From an uncultured Lachnospiraceae bacterium (GTDB lineage Bacteria; Bacillota; Clostridia; Lachnospirales; Lachnospiraceae), in the NCBI GenBank assembly GCA_910584845.1, contig CAJUDH010000024.1, forward strand, positions 1-39,930: a DNA stretch of 39,930 bases, read 5' to 3'. The notes under the pieces are model-generated. The model worked only from the letters and a program-made list of their open reading frames with translations. It had not been told where the DNA came from and made no database searches. The translations under genes were made by a program, and so were the position numbers. Positions within the stretch are counted from its first letter, which is position 1. Each line of letters begins with the position of its first letter. Shown here piece after piece: positions 33,481-39,930 of the stretch.

Positions 33481-34242
33481 ATGCAGGATGAAAACAGGAC
33501 GATCGAAGAGAAAAGAATATACAAAGTTGTAAAAAGTAACCAGCTTATACAAAATCTGAGAAATAAAACAGGGCATTTATCTTTACAGGAGCAAAGACTA
33601 ATTTTATATCTTATTTCTCAAGTTAAACCGAGTGATACAGAATTTGCAAGGTTTGACTTAAGCTGTCAGGAGTTTTGTAAAATTTGTGGAATTACATGCA
33701 CTGGAAAAAATTATGATTACATAAAACAGACCATCCAAAAATTGGCCGATCGTTCTTTTTGGATAGAAACCGGAGAAAAAGGGGAATCCCAGAATCTGGT
33801 TAGATGGATTTCAGATGCGGAAGTAACACAGCGTGGTCATGTGTCAATACAGATTCATCCGAAATTGCAGCCTTTTTTGTTACATCTGAAAGAATTTTAT
33901 ACCAGTTATCTTTTAGAATATATATTGCCTATGAAATCTCGGTATAGTGTGCTTTTGTATGAATTATTGAGAAGCTACGCAAATATACAAATTCATACTT
34001 TCGATGTAGAAGAATTAAAAGTGTTTCTTGGCGCAGAAAAATATGAAAGATGGGCTGATTTTCAAAGAAAAGTATTGGATATTGCAATGCGGGAGATTAA
34101 CGATTTAAGCGATTTGGAAGTTGATTATCAAATTATAAAAGAAAGCCGCAGATTTGCAAAATTACGTTTCCGGATTCGTATTTTAGAACCAATCGAATTA
34201 AAAGATCGCGGCATTTTACGAAAACAAATATTAGATAATTAA
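33481..34242 (+). CDS. Rep_3 family replication initiator (copy 2)
   Basis: The 253-residue protein opens with IYKVVKSNQLIQNLRNKTGHLSLQEQ and continues with FCKICGITCTGKNYDYIKQT, YSVLLYELLRSYANIQ and IKESRRFAKLRFRIRI, giving two winged-helix halves as in RepB/RepE. It is a paralogue of the product at 10907 but clearly diverged, and both look intact. It should bind the iterons just upstream and repress its own promoter through the inverted half-sites. GGGGAGGAG precedes the ATG by 10 bases. It ends at a strong terminator shared with the lipid operon. Confidence 0.93.
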   Translation: MQDENRTIEEKRIYKVVKSNQLIQNLRNKTGHLSLQEQRLILYLISQVKPSDTEFARFDLSCQEFCKICGITCTGKNYDYIKQTIQKLADRSFWIETGEKGESQNLVRWISDAEVTQRGHVSIQIHPKLQPFLLHLKEFYTSYLLEYILPMKSRYSVLLYELLRSYANIQIHTFDVEELKVFLGAEKYERWADFQRKVLDIAMREINDLSDLEVDYQIIKESRRFAKLRFRIRILEPIELKDRGILRKQILDN

Positions 34243-34289
34243 AAAAAGATCGTTTTAAGGGCTGAAAAACTCTTAAAACGATCTTTTTT
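34242..34289. terminator. Bidirectional terminator
   Basis: An 18-bp perfect stem (six A-T pairs, then GATCGTTTTAAG) with a 12-base loop. It closes rep2 on one side and the four-gene lipid operon on the other. Confidence 0.93.
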
Positions 34290-35175
34290 ATAAAATAACC
34301 CGTAAAGCTAAATGGAGATTTTCAATTTCTACTTTTTCAGGTGCACCGCCAAACTCCCCATCCAAAGTCCATGGTGTTTCATTTTCACAGGATACAGTGA
34401 GATTTGAGGTGCGGAAACCCGTTATCAAAGGGGAAGAATAATCATGAAGCAATACAGCGTTGATTACTTGCTGCATTTCCGTTAAAGAATCCGGTTTCTG
34501 GATCAAAATAACTTCAAACATACCATCATTCATTGAAATTTGAGCGTCATCTAATAATTTCAGGCCGCCAACGGAAGAAGAATTGCTGATCATTCCAAAT
34601 AAATAATCCCCCTGACAGGTTCCGCTGTCGTATTCGATAGAAGCCTGATAGCTTTTTAAGCTGGTCAGGCGTTTTAATCCTTCCAATACATATGCTGTTC
34701 TTCCAAATACATTTTTAGATTGCTGGGGAGTCTGGTAAGAAACCTCTGTAAACGCGCCAAAAGCGGCTACATAGGTAAAATATTGCTCGCCAAACCGGCC
34801 AATATCCACATCAACAGGGGAACCGGATAAAACAGCTTGAGCAGCTCCTTCTAAATCTTTGGAAATTCCAAGGCTGGAAGCAAAATCATTGACTGTTCCA
34901 GCAGGAAGATACCCCAAAGGAGGCCGCGGGTCTAATTTCATTAAGCCTGTTACGGTTTCATTTAAAGTTCCATCTCCACCGCAACAAACCACAAGATCTA
35001 CACCATTCGCCCGGCGTTGGATAATTTCAGGGATTTCCCCGGCACGTGAAGTAGGGGAAACCAAAACATCATATCCAGCAGAGCTGAAAAGCTGTAAAAT
35101 CCGGACTGCTTTCGAACGGATTTCACCTTTTCCGGCGTTTGGATTTAAAATAAAAAGCAAATTTTTGTAATTCAT
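34288..35175 (-). CDS. Diacylglycerol kinase-like lipid kinase (YegS/DgkB family)
   Basis: The 295-residue protein has the NPNAGKG nucleotide loop (11-17), the catalytic GGDGTLNE (66-73) and LPAGTVNDFA (about 95-104) of the DAGK_cat fold, and a C-terminal beta domain ending in LDGE-type residues (TLDGEFGG). It should transfer phosphate from ATP to a diacylglycerol or similar lipid at the membrane. TAGGAGG precedes the ATG. It is the last gene of a four-gene operon, 12 bases after the DUF6320 gene, which suggests that its substrate is made or handled by the hydrolase and acyltransferase upstream. Confidence 0.93.
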   Translation of the reverse strand: MNYKNLLFILNPNAGKGEIRSKAVRILQLFSSAGYDVLVSPTSRAGEIPEIIQRRANGVDLVVCCGGDGTLNETVTGLMKLDPRPPLGYLPAGTVNDFASSLGISKDLEGAAQAVLSGSPVDVDIGRFGEQYFTYVAAFGAFTEVSYQTPQQSKNVFGRTAYVLEGLKRLTSLKSYQASIEYDSGTCQGDYLFGMISNSSSVGGLKLLDDAQISMNDGMFEVILIQKPDSLTEMQQVINAVLLHDYSSPLITGFRTSNLTVSCENETPWTLDGEFGGAPEKVEIENLHLALRVIL

Positions 35176-35187
35176 AGAAAAAGCCTC

Positions 35188-35892
35188 CTAAAAATGAAGC
35201 CGTTTTTTTACTTCCTCCACCATAGCCGTGCCTTGGAAAGCCCATAAAGCCCCTAATGATAAGATACTTCCTGCGGCACATAAAATGGAAGGGTAACGAA
35301 CCTGAACCCAGTCTAAAAGTAAAAAAATAAGCGGGATTACCCCAAACAGGCTGTCAATAATCAAATAAACCATATATTCTGTTAAACGCCGGCCCATAGC
35401 CTTGGAAATAATGGCGACAGCAGCCATTGCCGTGATACATAAAGCTGGAATGACATAATCAACAGACCAGTGTTTCCAGCCGGTGCAGGCGTCCCAGGCC
35501 ACAGAAAGCAGGGAAATCCATACAACAAGCCATAAAATATTCTTAGGAATATTATGTCTTCGGTATAAAGCATTCCCCAAACAGAACCACATACAAAGGA
35601 CTGCACCGGCTACATACCAGGGGTAGCTATGGGATTCCGGCAAAAGGGCATCTACCGTCAAACAGATAACAACAACAGCAAAGGAAACAAAAAGAAAGCT
35701 GTGCAGAATCAGTTTCTGTATTTTCCAGGCTTTAGGAGATACATTGGGAAATAAGGAAGAATCTGGATCAGGTTCCCCGTAAAGAGGATTCTGGCACAAT
35801 GGACAGCGCTTCCTGTCGCCACTCACATGTATTTTACAGTATTTGCAGAACAAAAGCCCTTCCATCTCCTTTGTTTTGTAGTTTTTAATCAT
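35188..35892 (-). CDS. Zinc-ribbon membrane protein (DUF6320-like)
   Basis: The 234-residue protein has a zinc ribbon CKYC (16-19) with CPLC (30-33), then about six hydrophobic helices, fitting the DUF6320 family; its function is unknown. The ATG at 35892 overlaps the acyltransferase stop by eight bases (ATGATTAA), and no clear ribosome site precedes it, so coupled translation is likely. An ATG nine codons later has GGAG right against it and is a weaker choice. DUF6320 genes next to an acyltransferase and hydrolase are, as far as I recall, a recurring clostridial arrangement. Confidence 0.8.
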   Translation of the reverse strand: MIKNYKTKEMEGLLFCKYCKIHVSGDRKRCPLCQNPLYGEPDPDSSLFPNVSPKAWKIQKLILHSFLFVSFAVVVICLTVDALLPESHSYPWYVAGAVLCMWFCLGNALYRRHNIPKNILWLVVWISLLSVAWDACTGWKHWSVDYVIPALCITAMAAVAIISKAMGRRLTEYMVYLIIDSLFGVIPLIFLLLDWVQVRYPSILCAAGSILSLGALWAFQGTAMVEEVKKRLHF

Positions 35893-37132
35893 TTGAAGAA
35901 ATTACGATATCCGGGTCTAAAGCTGCAAAAGAACGGAAAAAGCCTTTTTGAATATCGCCTCCAACAAAAGGCGCTGTAAGACTTAATACAAGCCGATCCT
36001 GATAGCTGCATGCACAAAGCTGGATATGATCCGTACTCATAAATACATCAAAGCTATGGATATAAGGCGCCAGCTTTTCCGGCATGGTAATTCGTCCCAG
36101 ATTGGAGATTCCTCCGGAAGTCATCCGGCGGGAATACTGGTTTGCAATGGATAACCCAATATCTTTAATAGGCAAAGGCAAAATCCGGATAAAAGACCGG
36201 TGCTCTAAAGCAGACATACGGTTCATTCTTTGAGCCATTTTTTCCTGGGTTAATTCCCGTTCAAAACAGCTTTGCACCGATTGCAGAACGGCTTCTTCTG
36301 GATCATTCCCGCTGGTAAAGCGATGGGAAACATGAAAAACAGCAAAAAAATTTCTTGCGGATTCCGAAGCAAAAAAATTGCGCAGGTTTACAGGCACTGT
36401 TAAAGTAACCGGCTTGCGAAGCTCCCGGACAGGCAGTACACCGGCAATCGCCCGCAAAAGCTGTACGCAAAGATAAGCTGTCATAGAGGAGTGAAGTTCT
36501 TTTACCCGCGCTAACACCCGTTTTACATCCATTTCTCCCTCAACGACGCGAATCCCAGGTAATCGTGAACCTTTTACATGAGCGGCCGAAATGGGGCGTT
36601 CCTGGGCTTGTGAGGCGGTTTCCTGGTAATATTTAGCGAAGCTGTCAATGCTTTTTTCTGTGGGAGAAGCTCCGTAGTCCAGAATCACTATATCTCCTAA
36701 TTCCGGATGGCACAGGGTAAGATACCGGGCAACCAAAGTCCGCAGAAATTGAAGGGCACCTGTACCATCAGTCAAAACGTGGCAGACTTCTAAATTGATC
36801 CGTTTCCGGTACCAGCTTACATCAAATAAAAGACGGCGTTCCCCACGGGCATACAAAGGGGAACAAGGGGGACGGTCTTCTGGATGGACTTTAGGGGAAA
36901 GCCTGGGGGAAGGCTCCAGAAAATACCAAAACAATCCACGCCGTAATACACTATGGTAAATTGGAAAATTCTCAAGGACTTCGTCCAAAGCAATTTGCAG
37001 GAAATCAGGATTTACTTCTTCTGTCAGCTGGCAGGCAAAGCGGAAAACCTTCGGATCGCGCCGGCCCATAACAGATGCATATAATTTCGCGGCATTATCC
37101 AGCCGGGTCCATTCCGTATTAGAGTTTCTCAA
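35885..37132 (-). CDS. HxxxD acyltransferase (condensation-domain / alcohol acetyltransferase-like)
   Basis: The 415-residue protein resembles the condensation-domain superfamily (AATase, PapA5, WES types). It has the catalytic HVLTD motif (H118-D122), an N-terminal half ending near 200, and a second half with VTLTVPVNLRNFF and GGISNLGRI, equivalent to the bridging segments of the fold. It would join an acyl group to an alcohol, amine or lipid; the substrates are unknown. The only start in frame after the preceding stop is TTG 37132, with GGATGA upstream. It lies 14 bases after the hydrolase gene and overlaps the DUF6320 gene. Confidence 0.82.
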   Translation of the reverse strand: MRNSNTEWTRLDNAAKLYASVMGRRDPKVFRFACQLTEEVNPDFLQIALDEVLENFPIYHSVLRRGLFWYFLEPSPRLSPKVHPEDRPPCSPLYARGERRLLFDVSWYRKRINLEVCHVLTDGTGALQFLRTLVARYLTLCHPELGDIVILDYGASPTEKSIDSFAKYYQETASQAQERPISAAHVKGSRLPGIRVVEGEMDVKRVLARVKELHSSMTAYLCVQLLRAIAGVLPVRELRKPVTLTVPVNLRNFFASESARNFFAVFHVSHRFTSGNDPEEAVLQSVQSCFERELTQEKMAQRMNRMSALEHRSFIRILPLPIKDIGLSIANQYSRRMTSGGISNLGRITMPEKLAPYIHSFDVFMSTDHIQLCACSYQDRLVLSLTAPFVGGDIQKGFFRSFAALDPDIVISSND

Positions 37133-37146
37133 AGAAAATCATCCGT

Positions 37147-38058
37147 TCAAAGGTTTTTCAGAAACCGATTGATCCGTCCATAAGTCATCCGAACAATCGG
37201 AACTCTCGGGGATAATGAAAAATATCCATGCAGGGCATTGGGAACCCGGAAACATTCCACTTGGTTTCCGGCGCGCCGTAATGCTGCGGCATAAGTTTCG
37301 CCTTCATCCCGTAATGGGTCATGTTCCGCAGAGAAAAGCAAGGTTGGCGGCTGGCGGGAAAGATCCCTGCAAAGTAAAGGGGCTACATAAGGATTATTTT
37401 TTTCCTCCTGGGGGGCGTAATAGGACATATAATCTTGCAGCCGTCTTGCCGTTAATAAATAGTTTTGTCCGTTTTCCCGCAGGGATGGGAAAGGGGAATT
37501 TTCTGAATAGTCATTCCATAATGCAGGGTAAAGCAAAATCTGTGCAGTAGGCAAGAAATCTCCTGTATCCCTGGCCCGTAAAGATACGGCAGCACATAGA
37601 TTCGCGCCGGCGCTGTCCCCGATTAAAACAATATCCTGGCCGCGAATCCCCCATCGGGAAGGATGGGTATAGAAAGATTCCGTCACAGAATAACAGTCGT
37701 CCAGCCCGGCAGGAAAAGGATGCTCTGGAGCCAGGCGGTAGTCAACAGAAACCACGCAGCGTCTTGTGATCTGGGCCATAACCTGGCAAACCCGGGCATA
37801 GCTTTCCGTTCCTCCGCTTGTCCATCCGCCGCCGTGAAAGAAAAGCAGGACCCCTGAAGGGGCTACATCCTGAGGGAAAAAAAGATGAATTGGGATGCCG
37901 TTCCCAGCGGTAAGATTTCTCCAGCGGTTGGGATGGAATATGGCAGGCCGTCCTAAAGCAGCTTTCAGCCTTCGTTCCAAAAGGTAGTGATCCGTAAGCT
38001 GGTTTGCTACCTGAGAAGCCGCAGACAGGACAGCAAAAGCAATTTCTTCAAACAGCAA
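37147..38058 (-). CDS. Alpha/beta hydrolase, HSL-type esterase
   Basis: The 303-residue protein has the hormone-sensitive-lipase signature: oxyanion HGGGW (75-79), YRLAPEHPFPA, nucleophile GDSAG (S149), D247 in SAEHDPLRDEG and H277 in NALHGYF. The catalytic triad is complete. It should hydrolyse short or medium acyl esters; no signal peptide is certain, although the N-terminus (FEEIAFAVLSAAS) is hydrophobic. The start is TTG 38058, with AAAAGAGG upstream. It is the first gene of the four-gene operon, with an extended -10 promoter, divergent from the solenoid gene. Confidence 0.9.
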   Translation of the reverse strand: MLFEEIAFAVLSAASQVANQLTDHYLLERRLKAALGRPAIFHPNRWRNLTAGNGIPIHLFFPQDVAPSGVLLFFHGGGWTSGGTESYARVCQVMAQITRRCVVSVDYRLAPEHPFPAGLDDCYSVTESFYTHPSRWGIRGQDIVLIGDSAGANLCAAVSLRARDTGDFLPTAQILLYPALWNDYSENSPFPSLRENGQNYLLTARRLQDYMSYYAPQEEKNNPYVAPLLCRDLSRQPPTLLFSAEHDPLRDEGETYAAALRRAGNQVECFRVPNALHGYFSLSPRVPIVRMTYGRINRFLKNL

Positions 38059-38083
38059 AAAAAAACCTCTTTTCTAAATTTAT

Positions 38084-38092
38084 AGTATAACA
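38084..38092 (-). promoter_or_regulatory. Extended -10 promoter of the lipid operon
   Basis: On the - strand ATGTTATACT gives TG-n-TATACT, about 25 bases before the TTG start. The -35 is weak (TGTTCA at 17 bases). Confidence 0.58.
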
Positions 38093-38216
38093 TAAGAGCA
38101 GGGGAATGAACAGGCTGTTGATTTGTATAAAAAATACAAACTTTGCAGTAATCAGGGAGGTTTGCGCCACTGATTGAGTGAAAAGAATTTGAGGAACGAC
38201 TGCGAGGGGATATGAG

Positions 38217-39930
38217 ATGATGAAAAAGAAACTGCTTACGGTTTTAATTTGTTCATTTGCACTGGCTTTTTGTATTTCCGGGCCTGTTCTTGGGGCAGAA
38301 GACCCGCCCCAAGGGGAGGGGTACCACGAAGGGGAAACGGAAGAAGGGAACAAAGAGAATACAGATTCCCCCAATCCCAATCCGGAGGATGAATCCAACA
38401 AGGAAACTGAAAATAACCAGGAAAACACAGATACAGACCATAAAACCGATTCCGGTGACAAGCAGGAAGGACAGGACCCAGATCAAAAGCCCGATCCCGA
38501 CCCGGAACCGGAACAGCCCAAACCGGATGAAAAACCGGAAGGAATTTCAGTTGATCCGCAAACACAAAAAATGATTGTAGATATTTCCCTAATGAAAGTA
38601 GTCCAGATCCAAGGGAACAACATCAGTTTTTCCTATTTGGATGGCCGGGACTATAAGGGAAGTACAACTATCCCTGCTGCTGGCTGTATCTTCCGAAAAG
38701 CCCCTGGTACAGGGACATCTGTTACTTTTCTTTCCCCATCTGTCCCGATTTTATTGGAAGGGGCAAGCACAGGAACCCCTTACACCTATCAGGTAACAGG
38801 AAATTTAGAGAATGTTTCCTCTTTGCAAGTAAATGGAATTTTATGGTTCCCGCAAAGCGCTTCTTTTTCAGGAAATATTACCGCAAGTCGTGTTTCATCA
38901 AAAAATAAGCTTACGATAAAAAGCGGAAAAATTTCCCTTGGCGCCTTGGACGCGGCTGAAATTGCGGTAGAAGGCGGCGATTTAACCATACAGGACACTA
39001 TCCAGACAACAGGCCCCCTTTCTATTACAGGCGGTACGGTATTATGCAAGGGAGCCATCCAGTCAAATGGAGCGATTCAGATTGCTTCTGAGGGATGGTC
39101 CGTAACAGCCCGCCAGATTACAGCCGGGGATCAGATTACCCTTTCCAAAAAAACTGGTGTAACAGCAAATGCACTTTCCGGTACGTCTTTAAATCTTACG
39201 GAAAACAGTTCTTTTTCCCTTTCCAAGGCAGATTCCGCCTTATATGGACAGGGAGTCCTTTCCGGTGATATATCCATTTCCGGCGGATCAATCCTTTCCG
39301 CTGACGGTGATATACAAGCGAGAAATATCACAATTTCATCTGGATCTTTTGTGAACAATCGCTCGTTAAGTGCCTCTGGGACGCTGTCTGTGCCAAATGG
39401 AGGCACACTCCAAGGAGGCGGAACCATTCAAACAAAGGACTTTTCTGACGGCGGAATTGTAAAGGCTTCAAACTTCACAGCAACAAACCTAATTCAGATA
39501 AAAAGTAACATGGAAGTGACAGGTACAATATCAGCCCCGGCCCTGACAGTGGAAGGAACTTTGAACGCAGGAAAGATCCAATCCAACCAGCTGAAAGCCC
39601 CTAAATCCCTGGCGATTCCCAATACAGAATTAGCAATCGGAACAGGCGGAATTGACGTACAAGGGGATTTCAAGGCGTCTGGCGGAAGCTGTTCCGGCCC
39701 AGTGACAGCGGCTTCTGTCACTTTCACAAAGCCATTTCAAGGGTCCAGCATCACCACATCCACAGGAGGCGTTACTGCCCAGCAGCTTACTTTAAGCGGA
39801 GCACTCCGGTCTAAAGATGGGATCAGTTTAAGCGGCCCATTCCGTGGAAAATCCATAATAGCAGAAAAAGGAAATATTACTACTGGCAGCAGCGGCACCA
39901 TTGTTCAGGCAGATTCTGTGGAAGCTTTAA
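38217..39930 (+). CDS. Secreted beta-solenoid surface protein, N-terminal part
   Basis: This is the 5' part (571 codons) of the 1040-residue protein completed at 38-1498 across the circle junction. It has a signal peptide (MMKKKLLTVLICSFALAFC..., cut near VLGAE). An acidic Pro/Asp/Glu/Lys/Asn linker of about 80 residues follows, then a short unique domain (about 115-190), and then many short turns such as GNITASRVSSKNKLTIKSGKI and GDISISGGSILSADGDI. These give a long right-handed beta-solenoid resembling bactofilin turns but outside the cell. ATG 38217 has GAGGGGA 6 bases upstream; the next codon is also ATG. No confident promoter was found in the 158-base gap before it; an AATCAG/CTGATT inverted repeat lies at about 38151-38176. 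Confidence 0.9.
   Translation, partial: MMKKKLLTVLICSFALAFCISGPVLGAEDPPQGEGYHEGETEEGNKENTDSPNPNPEDESNKETENNQENTDTDHKTDSGDKQEGQDPDQKPDPDPEPEQPKPDEKPEGISVDPQTQKMIVDISLMKVVQIQGNNISFSYLDGRDYKGSTTIPAAGCIFRKAPGTGTSVTFLSPSVPILLEGASTGTPYTYQVTGNLENVSSLQVNGILWFPQSASFSGNITASRVSSKNKLTIKSGKISLGALDAAEIAVEGGDLTIQDTIQTTGPLSITGGTVLCKGAIQSNGAIQIASEGWSVTARQITAGDQITLSKKTGVTANALSGTSLNLTENSSFSLSKADSALYGQGVLSGDISISGGSILSADGDIQARNITISSGSFVNNRSLSASGTLSVPNGGTLQGGGTIQTKDFSDGGIVKASNFTATNLIQIKSNMEVTGTISAPALTVEGTLNAGKIQSNQLKAPKSLAIPNTELAIGTGGIDVQGDFKASGGSCSGPVTAASVTFTKPFQGSSITTSTGGVTAQQLTLSGALRSKDGISLSGPFRGKSIIAEKGNITTGSSGTIVQADSVEAL
39878..39930. repeat. Terminal overlap, right copy
   Basis: This is identical to 37-89 and closes the circle. 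Codon phase is kept when 39930 is aligned with base 89. Confidence 0.93.

Noticed and set aside
37..39930. Terminal direct repeat as a phage-type DTR
   Set aside because: No phage structural, packaging or lysis gene is present, and the repeat lies inside one continuous coding frame.

Overview
The window reads as one complete circular replicon of about 39.84 kb, linearised inside a gene. Bases 1-36 are Illumina adapter. Bases 37-89 are repeated exactly at 39878-39930, so the two ends overlap. Joining them puts the open 3' end of the frame that starts at 38217 in phase with the frame that ends at 1498, and restores one 1040-residue surface protein with a signal peptide at one end and a membrane anchor at the other. 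The host looks like a low-to-mid GC Gram-positive of the Clostridia, probably a gut anaerobe. The reasons are strong GGAGG-type ribosome sites, TTGACA-N17-TATAAT promoters, Rrf2, ABC-F, YhcC-type radical SAM and DUF6320 proteins, and clostridial-type secreted proteins. The taxon is inference.

The replicon backbone has three parts. Origin 1 (10581-10906) has four 22-bp iterons, an AT tract and a Rep_3 initiator gene. Origin 2 (33174-33480) has four other iterons on the same 22-bp spacing, an AT tract and a second, paralogous Rep_3 gene. The partition locus (18361-19959) has about 0.4 kb of extremely AT-rich palindromic DNA, then parA and a small ribbon-helix-helix partner. No relaxase, transposase or phage gene was seen. 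Two complete origins suggest a cointegrate of two related plasmids or a replicon with a spare origin.

The cargo looks chromosomal rather than plasmid-like. From left to right: a secreted beta-solenoid protein and a second secreted protein; a bactofilin with a long structured leader; an operon of DUF1015, ABC-F and YdcF/DUF218 proteins; an Rrf2 regulator with three cysteines; a beta-CASP metallo-beta-lactamase nuclease; rep1; a YhcC-like radical SAM protein; a small secreted protein; adenine deaminase; a secreted protein with 28-residue repeats; a secreted transglutaminase-like protein; a zinc-ribbon membrane protein; the par locus; tRNA-Gly(CCC); an FkbM-like methyltransferase with a 15-residue repeat linker; a 1735-residue alpha-2-macroglobulin-like protein; an RND transporter with its adaptor; rep2; and a four-gene operon of hydrolase, HxxxD acyltransferase, DUF6320 protein and lipid kinase.

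Two themes stand out. Much of the cargo faces the cell surface: solenoid protein, bactofilin, repeat protein, transglutaminase, macroglobulin, FkbM enzyme and RND pump. The four-gene operon looks like a small lipid or acyl-ester pathway. With a tRNA and housekeeping-type enzymes present, the molecule resembles a small secondary replicon (chromid-like) more than a mobile plasmid. Essentiality cannot be judged from the sequence alone.
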